From: a virus | Length of the DNA stretch: 48,677 bases | Virus record (IMG/VR): IMGVR_UViG_3300032285_000779 | Span: 1-48,677 of that record | Direction: 5' to 3' (one strand) | Shown here: piece by piece, positions 41,772 through 48,677 of the stretch | Layout: every line of letters starts with the position of its first letter | How positions within the stretch are numbered: the stretch's first letter is position 1 | Notes under the pieces: model-generated | What the model was told of the DNA's origin: nothing | The model's database searches: none | What the model saw: the letters and a program-made list of their open reading frames with translations, nothing else | Program-made: the position numbers and the translations under genes

Positions 41772-42797
41772 TTAACGCATCTTGGACAAAGCCAACTCAA
41801 CAAGCCCAGCTGGGCGCTCTTTAATCGAGCCGCCTTTTGCTCTCATGGTAGCACCGTACGCCGTTGCACCAAGACCTGCCAGTTGAGAAACAGCAGAAGG
41901 CGCGGCGGAGTAGAGCGTACTGCCCATTTGAGACAGTGGCGCACCACGAATAATGTCGGACATGAAGCCCATTTGTTTGTAAGGCTGGTTAATTTTATTT
42001 AAATAGTCTTGGTACTGATTGCCCAAGATGGTGTTCATCTGGCCTTGCTGTTGCGTGCCGTACTGGTTCTGCAACTTGTTGATGTCCATGCCTTGGTTAA
42101 ACGCAGTCTGACCAACAGTGTTCAAAGTGTTAGCACCAGTCAACGCAGTCTGAAGACCTTGAAGTCCCAGCCCGGCGCCGTATTGACGAGACTGTTCATT
42201 TAATTGCGCAGCTTGTTGGCGTTGCTGTTGCTCTTGGTTGAACTGATTCAGTGCTTGGCCGTACGCGTTTTGCATACCTGTGGCCATGATGTCGCCCTTT
42301 TGACGAGCCAAATTACCGGCGGCTTGACCGCGCATAAGATAGTCGCCACTTCCACCAAACGCACCTGCACGAGCAGCCTGCGCACCTTGAGCTTGGGCTG
42401 CAATATCTGCTTGACGCTGAGCATCTTGTTGCTGGCGCTGCACCACGTTTTGAACGTAAGGCGACATGTATTGGTTTAACATGTTCTGGTCAGTCACACT
42501 ACCACTCTGGTAGTTGCTGGGGCCGTACTGTGTGTTCAGTGCTTGTTGTCCAGCCAGTCCTGCCAAACCGGTAGCGCCTTGAAGCTGATATGACGGCTGC
42601 ATTTGCTGTGCGCCTTCGAAAGACTGCTTCTGCAAAGGCGTAAACTGTGCAACGCGGTCGCCCGTATATTCTTGGTAAGGGATGTTAGGGTCTGCAAAAG
42701 CTTGCGCTTGGCCCAGCAGAGTCTGCGCATAAGGAGCAACTTCAGGGGCAAAACCTACCTGATTCTGTTGTACTTGTGTTGGAGTTGAGGTTGCCAT
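41772..42797 (-). CDS. Gln/Ala-rich internal virion (ejection) protein (341 aa)
   Basis: A 341-aa protein with strong Q, A, G and N bias and helical repeats such as NVVQRQQQDAQRQADIAAQA and LNQFNQEQQQRQQAAQL, ending in AKGGSIKERPAGLVELALSKM. Its composition is typical of phage DNA-ejection proteins, and it is located between two other internal proteins. The ATG follows AAGGAAAAGAC. No enzyme motif is visible. Confidence 0.68.
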   Translation of the reverse strand: MATSTPTQVQQNQVGFAPEVAPYAQTLLGQAQAFADPNIPYQEYTGDRVAQFTPLQKQSFEGAQQMQPSYQLQGATGLAGLAGQQALNTQYGPSNYQSGSVTDQNMLNQYMSPYVQNVVQRQQQDAQRQADIAAQAQGAQAARAGAFGGSGDYLMRGQAAGNLARQKGDIMATGMQNAYGQALNQFNQEQQQRQQAAQLNEQSRQYGAGLGLQGLQTALTGANTLNTVGQTAFNQGMDINKLQNQYGTQQQGQMNTILGNQYQDYLNKINQPYKQMGFMSDIIRGAPLSQMGSTLYSAAPSAVSQLAGLGATAYGATMRAKGGSIKERPAGLVELALSKMR

Positions 42798-42806
42798 GTC
42801 TTTTCC

Positions 42807-45668
42807 TTAAGCGGGAAGATGTTTGTCAGCGCGGGAGTTGGTGGCTACTTTGCCTTTGCCAACAGTTTTGCCACGAGCTTTTTGAATTCGGTCCATCATT
42901 GCATACAGTTTGCGTGCGCCTGCTTCTGTTGAGCCGTTACCAAGTTCAGACACAATACGTGCGGGCACTACAAATTCACCGTCAGCAAGGCGTGCAGGCT
43001 GTCGGTTACTACCAATAGAAGCAGGGATGCTGTCAGACACGCCATCACCGGGGCCTTTAAGCAGACGGCCACCATCAGAGTAGCCACCCAAAGTACCGAG
43101 ACCGCCTTGCGCATACACACGTGGGGGTTGAAAACTAAATTTGCCAGTTTCTCTTGAGTAGAATGGGCGTGCAGAACCGCCTCTAGCATAGCCCATCAAA
43201 CCGCCGTTAGCAGCTTCTGTCTCAGCTTCCATATAGCGATCAAAGCCACCACCAAAGCCACCGATGCCTGTGTTAGCGGACATGCTACCACCTTCATAGT
43301 CACCAAAATTGCTTCGATCAAGCACGTCGTTGCCTGTGTCAACGTTGAAACCCAGAGATCCCGCAGGTTCTAAATTACCGGCAGGGGTCAAGTAAGGCTG
43401 TCCTTCTTGGGACTTAAACCACTCGTCAAGCTTGGCTTGTTCTTCTGGAGTAGTAGGCAGGTAATGAACTTCGTTAATTGGCTCAAAACCTGTGGGGAAA
43501 CTTTGCATTGTTGCGCTTGGAATGCCGGGGCCTTCTTTGACAGGACCTTCTTCGCCGCCCATGTTTCCAGCTTGCGTTGCAGATTTTTGCCAATCTTGAG
43601 GAACTTCACCCGAAGCGCCAAGAGGGTTTCCTGAAGCGTCGTAAGTGTTGTAAGTGCCGTCAGAATTCTGTGTAGAGAACGTGCCATCGCCGTGGTCAAT
43701 TACTTCAGGAACTTCGTCAACAGGCGCTTGTGCGCTTGGGTTTCCTTCTACGTATGGCGACTCAACTGGTGTTGTCTCCGTTGGCGGTGTTTCAACTGGA
43801 GGCTGTTCAATCAATGAAGGAATACCGCCAACGGGCTGAGGCATTGGTTGCTCAACGGGTGGTTGCTCAACGGGTGGTTGCTCAACGGGTGGTTGCTCAA
43901 CGGGTGGTTGCTCAACGGGCTGAGGCATTGGTTGCTCAACGGGCTGAGGGATTGGTTGCTCAACGGGCTGAGGCATTGGCTGCTCAATCAACGAAGGAAG
44001 ACCCGCAACAGGTTGCTCAATTGGCTGCTCAACGGGCTGAGGCATTGGCCGATCAATTGGATCCCCGATGCTGGGTTGCTCAATTGGTTGCTCAATTGGT
44101 TGCTCAACTGGTTGTGGTGACGGTTGCTCAACGGGATATTGCACGGGTTGTGGCGCAGGTTGTTCAATAGGAATAGTGATACCGGAACTACCTGTCAAAT
44201 CTTTAATACCGCCCGCAGTACTTGCAGTAGTTGTAGTGCCTGCGCCGGGCAACAAAGTTTCAACGCCTGATGGGGTAGGTGTAGTAGATGTGCCGCCGGA
44301 ACCTGTAACCGTGCCTGTACCGCCGGGGCCTTCCGTCTGTGAAGGACTGGGCGTGGTTGTGATTACACCTGTACCACCAGTACCTTCTATTCCCGATGGG
44401 TTGGGCGTGGTTGTAGTTGTGCTTGTACCACCAGTACCTTCTGTGCCGCCAGTCGTAGGCGTTTGTTCGCCGGGAAACTGCGTAATCGGCGTTGGAATAA
44501 AAATAGGATTCTGTTCTATAGGCAACTGCACCACTGGAGGTTGCTCAACAGGGGGCTGTTCAACTGGAGGTTGCTCAACAGGGGGCTGTTCAACTGGAGG
44601 TTGCTCGACTGGAGGCTGTTCAACAGGTGGTTGCTCAATTGGTGGTTGCTCAATTGGTATTTGTGGGGGAGTAATGACAGGTGGCTGCTCAACAGGCGGC
44701 TGCCCAACTGGAGGCTGAGGAATTGTTGGGGCAGTGTTAGTTGGAGGGACAACTACAGTTCGTGGCACATAAGCAGGCCCAACGGGATGCGAAGCATTCC
44801 CCATCAAATAGTCATAGGCCGCCTTGGACTGGCCAGACAGCGTGTTGTATTTAGCGTAAGGGTCTGTGTCGCAACCATCAGCAAACGCCACAATACCGCC
44901 CGTAGCTAAGCCAGTGGGAGATTTAGGAATGTATTGTGGAAAAGAGCGTGTTCCCCACTCGCTGGCCAACACGGGGGTCTGCGCAGTAACTTGCCGAGTG
45001 TTCTCGTTGTATTGGTACGGGCGAATATAACCGGGGGTCATCGGCGGTGCTTTAACTGTAGTGGGCACCATTTGGTCCGCAATTACAGGGGCCGCAGCCA
45101 TGCCAAAAGTTTTAGCAGCATTCATGCCGCCGCCCATCTGATTGACCAACGCGCTCGGGTTGTTTAGGGCTGTCTGCATGCCTGCTGTGGCTGCTTCAAA
45201 GCCAGTTGGCGCGGCTGTTTGAGCGGCAGAATTAGCCAACGCACCAATCGGGTCTACCGAGCGGCTAGCATTAGCCAACACATCGGGGGCAAACTTACTT
45301 GCACCAAGCCCCGCTAAACTTTCACCAATGCCGTACCCGCCATACGCACCCAGTCCGGCCATGAGGCCCTTAGACAAACTGCCAGAAGCCAAACCAGTAA
45401 CGCCACCAACAATAGCACCAGCGCCCAACGCAGACTCAACAAGACCAAAACCCGCAGGGCCAAGCGCAAAGCCCGCAATCATGGGCAAAATAGAAGACAA
45501 GAAACCGGCTTCGGGCAGGCCAGTCTCAGGATTAATAGTCAACGAACCGCCATGTTTAACAGCCAAAGCCTGCAGACCCGCCACCTCATGTGGTGTCATG
45601 TGGACAAGCATCGAGTCTGAGCCGCGACCTCTGGCGGCCATGTGGTTGGCTAGTACGTGAAGGCTCAT
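42807..45668 (-). CDS. Glycine-rich internal virion protein with PVEQ repeats (953 aa)
   Basis: A 953-aa protein. The N-terminus (MSLHVLANHMAARGRGSDSM) and C-terminus (GPGDGVSDSIPASIG, then RQPARLADGEFVVPARIVSE) are types I recognise from phage internal virion proteins. A hydrophobic Gly/Ala segment (about 58-115) may insert in membrane. Between lie two blocks of PPVEQ/MPQPVEQ repeats (about 316-385 and 498-626) separated by a Gly/Thr-rich linker. The repeats are extended and probably form a flexible rod. It could be an injected protein or part of the tail. Repeat DNA is slippage-prone. Confidence 0.68.
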   Translation of the reverse strand: MSLHVLANHMAARGRGSDSMLVHMTPHEVAGLQALAVKHGGSLTINPETGLPEAGFLSSILPMIAGFALGPAGFGLVESALGAGAIVGGVTGLASGSLSKGLMAGLGAYGGYGIGESLAGLGASKFAPDVLANASRSVDPIGALANSAAQTAAPTGFEAATAGMQTALNNPSALVNQMGGGMNAAKTFGMAAAPVIADQMVPTTVKAPPMTPGYIRPYQYNENTRQVTAQTPVLASEWGTRSFPQYIPKSPTGLATGGIVAFADGCDTDPYAKYNTLSGQSKAAYDYLMGNASHPVGPAYVPRTVVVPPTNTAPTIPQPPVGQPPVEQPPVITPPQIPIEQPPIEQPPVEQPPVEQPPVEQPPVEQPPVEQPPVEQPPVVQLPIEQNPIFIPTPITQFPGEQTPTTGGTEGTGGTSTTTTTPNPSGIEGTGGTGVITTTPSPSQTEGPGGTGTVTGSGGTSTTPTPSGVETLLPGAGTTTTASTAGGIKDLTGSSGITIPIEQPAPQPVQYPVEQPSPQPVEQPIEQPIEQPSIGDPIDRPMPQPVEQPIEQPVAGLPSLIEQPMPQPVEQPIPQPVEQPMPQPVEQPPVEQPPVEQPPVEQPPVEQPMPQPVGGIPSLIEQPPVETPPTETTPVESPYVEGNPSAQAPVDEVPEVIDHGDGTFSTQNSDGTYNTYDASGNPLGASGEVPQDWQKSATQAGNMGGEEGPVKEGPGIPSATMQSFPTGFEPINEVHYLPTTPEEQAKLDEWFKSQEGQPYLTPAGNLEPAGSLGFNVDTGNDVLDRSNFGDYEGGSMSANTGIGGFGGGFDRYMEAETEAANGGLMGYARGGSARPFYSRETGKFSFQPPRVYAQGGLGTLGGYSDGGRLLKGPGDGVSDSIPASIGSNRQPARLADGEFVVPARIVSELGNGSTEAGARKLYAMMDRIQKARGKTVGKGKVATNSRADKHLPA
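43848..44175 (-). repeat. 15-bp tandem repeats encoding PPVEQ
   Basis: A 15-base unit, GGTTGCTCAACGGGT on the plus strand, is repeated about five times at 43858-43922 and then in variants up to 44175. The repeats are coding, giving five residues per unit. Confidence 0.75.
44520..44720 (-). repeat. Second block of PVEQ-coding repeats
   Basis: Alternating 15-base variants (GGAGGTTGCTCAACA and GGGGGCTGTTCAACT on the plus strand) encode further EQPPV units, separated from the first block by a Gly/Thr-rich coding stretch. Confidence 0.72.
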
Positions 45669-45717
45669 GGTTGCCTCTCAAAATGGGGGTTAATTAAGTT
45701 TAACATTTTCACAGGCT

Positions 45718-46065
45718 TTAGCCAACTTTCCAATGTGTTCCGTCTGAGTACACAGGCACTGCTACAGCGCCCCCAGTAATTACAGTTGCACCAAACGTAG
45801 GAGCCAAAGCATCCGTTACAAAAGCCCTAGCTCCAACCCCTGCCGCTGATGCACTTGGAAGGGTATTCACTGTATAGTTTGTAAGCGCGGGGATATCTGT
45901 AGAAGCGTTTAACCGCGCAATAAAGTCGTCGATTCTATTAAAGTACAGACGCAGCACATTACTAAACTGGTCTTGAAACCGCTTATCCCAGTCTTGCGGA
46001 GCCAAGGGTAAATTAGGCGCAGCAATCTTGTCGATTGTGTAGTTTGTTGTAACGATGTTGCTCAT
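45718..46065 (-). CDS. Small virion protein (115 aa)
   Basis: A 115-aa protein with helical RFQDQFSNVLRLYFNRIDDF, then a beta-like C-terminus ARAFVTDALAPTFGATVI followed by VPVYSDGTHWKVG. That C-terminal type is common at the ends of small phage virion or tail-associated proteins. It overlaps the upstream stabilisation gene by four bases. Probably structural, exact position unknown. Confidence 0.68.
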   Translation of the reverse strand: MSNIVTTNYTIDKIAAPNLPLAPQDWDKRFQDQFSNVLRLYFNRIDDFIARLNASTDIPALTNYTVNTLPSASAAGVGARAFVTDALAPTFGATVITGGAVAVPVYSDGTHWKVG

Positions 46066-48140
46066 CGTCTGCCGTCCGGTCTGATGTCAATACGCGGAGC
46101 GCCCAACTGCCAAGTGGTATTGAGCTGGTTTGAACTGATTCTAAAAATCATCTGGCGCCCACGGAAGCGTGTGTAGATCTGACCTGTAAACTCTTCAGTG
46201 ATGTTATACACGGAGCCACTTTTAACAGGCTGCGCGGCATCGCTTGTTACGCCCGAGCCCGAGTTGGTCAACCCGTACAGCTCCATTGTTACTGTAGCTG
46301 CGTCACCAGAAGGCGCGGTTGTGGAATTATTAAAGGTCAAGTCAGGCAGTATGCGCCACACAAAACCAAAGTTGTGACCATCACCAATATCAAACTCAGA
46401 CGATGCAATGTATGCGTTGATTGGCAACACTGTAGAAGACTCAGCGTTGTTCAACCCGTATTCTTGATTGACAATGTTTTGACTGTACGTAGCGGCAATT
46501 GGGTAGTTGAGCAAACCTGAGTCAAGCCAAGCAGTACGCGCCATGGTTCCGTAGTACCAGATCTTTTCAAAGTAGTTGTAAACCACATACTTGTCTACTT
46601 TGGTGTTGTCGCCAGAACAGTAGAACCACCAAACTTCATTAAAGCCTTCGTTGGTACTGCAAAAAACTTGCAGCGCTTGGGCCTGATTGATATCTTGAAA
46701 TACGTAACGGCGCAGGTCACAGTTAAGCGTTTGCACACGGCCATCGTACATATAGAACTTGTCTACGCCCATCCAGTAAATAACGCCCGAAGCAATCACA
46801 GCCGCGTTGGGGCTGATAATAGAAATGTTGTCGCCAAGCAACTGAGACGCCCAAACATACGGAGGTCCAAGATACTGAAGCGAGTACACGCTTGAGTCGG
46901 TCAATACCACAATCTCTTGACGGGTCTGAACTGTCGTAACAATTTGCGAACCATGAGACAGTCGGGTAAACCCTGCCTGATTGGTGGGGTCTGGCGTCCA
47001 GTTGTAAATATCGTTTTGGCCTGACCACCGAATAAGCAAGGGGTCAATTGTTGTTTTTCCGTAATCGTTTGTTCCAAACACCAGCACAAAACGAGAAGCG
47101 TCTGAGACTGTTAAATTGTTTTGAATGATTGGTACATCGACAATGATGGAAATGTAAACGCCCGAACCAGTAGATGTCGTGCTAACTTCATTGCCAGCGG
47201 CGTTAAGCAAACCAAAAGTCAAACCGTTAACATTGAAAGCGTAGTAAGTTGTGGCGGCTGAAATACCTCCGGGCAACGAACCTGTGGCAGCAAATTGAAG
47301 TGCGGCGCCTTCAGTATAAAGAATGGTTGAAGTGACTACAGTCGGCAAACCTGTGACTGTGCTGTTTGTAAATGTAACTGCGCCGCCAAGAGTATTGAGC
47401 GCGACGCCACGGGTTGTGACACCTGAAGTAGCAGTCCAGTAATAAATATTACCGCCACGGGGACCAAAGATTAAGTTTTCGCCGTAATTGATTTGGTTCC
47501 AAAGTTGCAAAGGGCTGGTGCTTGTGCCGCCAAAACCCCAAGAACCTTCACCCCATGAGCCAGCGCCCCAGCCTGTCAGCGGAATAGCGTAAGCGGGGCC
47601 CGCATTAACTTGGTATGTAGCAACAACGGCAGCACCGCCGTAAGAGCCAGCAGGAATAGCAGAAGGGACCGTGATTGTAAAAGAGTTAAGGTTTACAACA
47701 GTGAGTTGGTATTCTGCGTTCCACGTAGAAGCGTATGTGCCAGTAGCCCCGCTGAATGTTAAAAAAGAACCGGTTGTTGCACCATGCGCTGTGGCAGTGA
47801 CGGTGACTGTGGTTGTGCCGTTGGCGGTGAAAGGGTTTGTACCTAGCGTTACTGTGGTTCGAATGGGGGTGATGTCGTTGTACTGGCCACCCTTTTCAAT
47901 ATAAAACTTAGTGTTTGTACCTACGCCAACTAAATTTAAAAAGGTTAGCGTTACCCAGTTCCACAAAGAGCGGCACACGCCGTTAAAAGTGTATGCAGAA
48001 ATTTGTTGCCAACCACCAATGACTTCGGGATTACCCTGACGGAAACGAATCTTGTCGCACTCGTACCAACCACCCTCAGTGGTGTATCGCGTATTCTCGC
48101 GGTTGACGCCCGGCTTTAGCAGAATCTTTTGTAATGGCAT
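46062..48140 (-). CDS. Tail/DNA-stabilisation protein (P22 gp10-like candidate, 692 aa)
   Basis: A 692-aa, beta-rich protein. The N-terminus KPGVNRENTRYTTEGGWYEC, then KIRFRQGNPEVIGGW, is a start I recognise from phage packaged-DNA stabilisation or tail-hub proteins such as the P22 gp10 group. Ser/Thr/Gly-rich strands (about 95-350) and WSGQNDIYNWTPD, then SVYSLQYLGPPYVW in the middle, suggest propeller-like repeats. Its place next to the lysozyme in the late operon fits a tail component. The specific subunit identity is inference. Confidence 0.7.
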   Translation of the reverse strand: MPLQKILLKPGVNRENTRYTTEGGWYECDKIRFRQGNPEVIGGWQQISAYTFNGVCRSLWNWVTLTFLNLVGVGTNTKFYIEKGGQYNDITPIRTTVTLGTNPFTANGTTTVTVTATAHGATTGSFLTFSGATGTYASTWNAEYQLTVVNLNSFTITVPSAIPAGSYGGAAVVATYQVNAGPAYAIPLTGWGAGSWGEGSWGFGGTSTSPLQLWNQINYGENLIFGPRGGNIYYWTATSGVTTRGVALNTLGGAVTFTNSTVTGLPTVVTSTILYTEGAALQFAATGSLPGGISAATTYYAFNVNGLTFGLLNAAGNEVSTTSTGSGVYISIIVDVPIIQNNLTVSDASRFVLVFGTNDYGKTTIDPLLIRWSGQNDIYNWTPDPTNQAGFTRLSHGSQIVTTVQTRQEIVVLTDSSVYSLQYLGPPYVWASQLLGDNISIISPNAAVIASGVIYWMGVDKFYMYDGRVQTLNCDLRRYVFQDINQAQALQVFCSTNEGFNEVWWFYCSGDNTKVDKYVVYNYFEKIWYYGTMARTAWLDSGLLNYPIAATYSQNIVNQEYGLNNAESSTVLPINAYIASSEFDIGDGHNFGFVWRILPDLTFNNSTTAPSGDAATVTMELYGLTNSGSGVTSDAAQPVKSGSVYNITEEFTGQIYTRFRGRQMIFRISSNQLNTTWQLGAPRIDIRPDGRR

Positions 48141-48148
48141 CGGCTGTC

Positions 48149-48625
48149 CTAGGATAGAAACATGGCCCGCTCGTCAATACGACGATTCTGTAGCCCTTTG
48201 AGTATTTTGCCACCAGCCATGCAATACTTCAAGAGTTCTTCAGCAGCACCTTCTTTATCACCCCGAAGCAACTTCTGGCGAAGCGTTGAACGCTGGAGTG
48301 TTCCCAAACCGACGTTAAAGCTAAAAGACACAAGACCATCAAACTGCCCTTGTGTAAGAGCAACAGGACAGAACTTCTCCACTCCACGTTCAAACCGATC
48401 AAGGTCGCGTCTAAGAATCCCATCTACCTCTTCCATTGTGTAAGTTCGTATATCTTCAGGATGCGGCTGAAAAGCATCCCGCTGTTCAATTTTAAGCTTG
48501 CCCTGCTCTGGGTACATCACATGACCAACACCAATCGTCCACAGCTTTGCGGGACACTGATACGGCTTTTGCCGAACACCTTCATGGTGCTTAATCACGC
48601 TGATGGCCTTGGGAGAAACGTTCAT
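48149..48625 (-). CDS. Endolysin, GH24 lysozyme
   Basis: A 158-aa muramidase with the E-x8-(D/C)-x5-T pattern of phage GH24 lysozymes: E15 in KHHEGVRQKPY, C24 in YQCP and T30 in WTIGVGH. The second half has DGLVSFSFNVGLGTLQRSTL, typical of the family. It lacks a signal peptide, so release would need a holin that I do not identify. The start shown is the ATG. If the window ends are joined, the frame stays open upstream to a GTG across the junction, giving about 26 extra residues. Confidence 0.88.
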   Translation of the reverse strand: MNVSPKAISVIKHHEGVRQKPYQCPAKLWTIGVGHVMYPEQGKLKIEQRDAFQPHPEDIRTYTMEEVDGILRRDLDRFERGVEKFCPVALTQGQFDGLVSFSFNVGLGTLQRSTLRQKLLRGDKEGAAEELLKYCMAGGKILKGLQNRRIDERAMFLS

Positions 48626-48677
48626 GACTTGCCAAACGCCCTGCCGCCAAAGTGAAAAGTAATGATGGCCGCGAACA

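Noticed and set aside
43848-44175. CRISPR-like short repeats
   Set aside because: Units are contiguous 15-mers with no spacers and encode PPVEQ in a real gene.
44068-44718. 216-aa Cys/Gly-rich frame opposite the PVEQ repeats
   Set aside because: The repeats generate periodic SIGGCSTGGC translations on the opposite strand. It is an artefact of repeat coding.

Overview
The window looks like the complete, or nearly complete, genome of a tailed phage with podovirus-like gene content, cut open at an arbitrary point. There is a full head and packaging set, internal virion proteins and a two-enzyme lysis set. I see no tape measure, tail tube or sheath, and no integrase, tRNA, ribosomal RNA or CRISPR array. 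Shine-Dalgarno sites, bacterial-type promoters and a LexA-like box point to a Gram-negative host. The host cannot be named from sequence alone. Nothing supports lysogeny except the LexA-like box and one small helix-turn-helix protein.

Late genes lie on the minus strand in two blocks that join if the ends are connected. From 8350 down to 49: small terminase, large terminase, portal, a 66-aa protein, a GroES-like co-chaperonin, scaffold, a 152-aa protein, a 210-aa decoration-like protein and the major capsid protein. From 48625 down to 31368: GH24 lysozyme, a 692-aa tail/stabilisation protein, a 115-aa virion protein, three glycine- or glutamine-rich internal virion proteins (one a lytic transglycosylase) and a 2860-aa polyvalent protein with a zinc-peptidase-like motif.

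Early and middle genes lie on the plus strand from 8804 to 31447. The divergent control region (8465-8803) holds a LexA-like box, an extended -10 promoter and a two-hairpin leader. Then come small unknown genes interrupted by a repeated GCGGACA hairpin, and a 410-base non-coding stretch with six phased ATACCCA repeats, a candidate origin or operator array. From 13743 a promoter with a perfect inverted repeat drives a VWA/metallopeptidase, a MoxR-type ATPase and a DUF3150-like protein. After a chain of tiny overlapping genes comes the replication module: VRR-NUC nuclease, family A DNA polymerase, PD-(D/E)XK nuclease with Fe-S-type cysteines, SNF2-like helicase, a candidate ssDNA-binding protein and a primase-helicase.

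The most unusual feature is a run of three tandem paralogs (23714-24780). They share a C-terminal NLWxxR(F/Y)Gxx(W/Y)(I/V)D domain but have different N-termini. The second N-terminus resembles the C-terminus of this phage's scaffold, and the third resembles the C-terminus of its major capsid protein. I read this as a possible virion-protein-mimic system. The MoxR/VWA/DUF3150-like operon is the second system worth attention.
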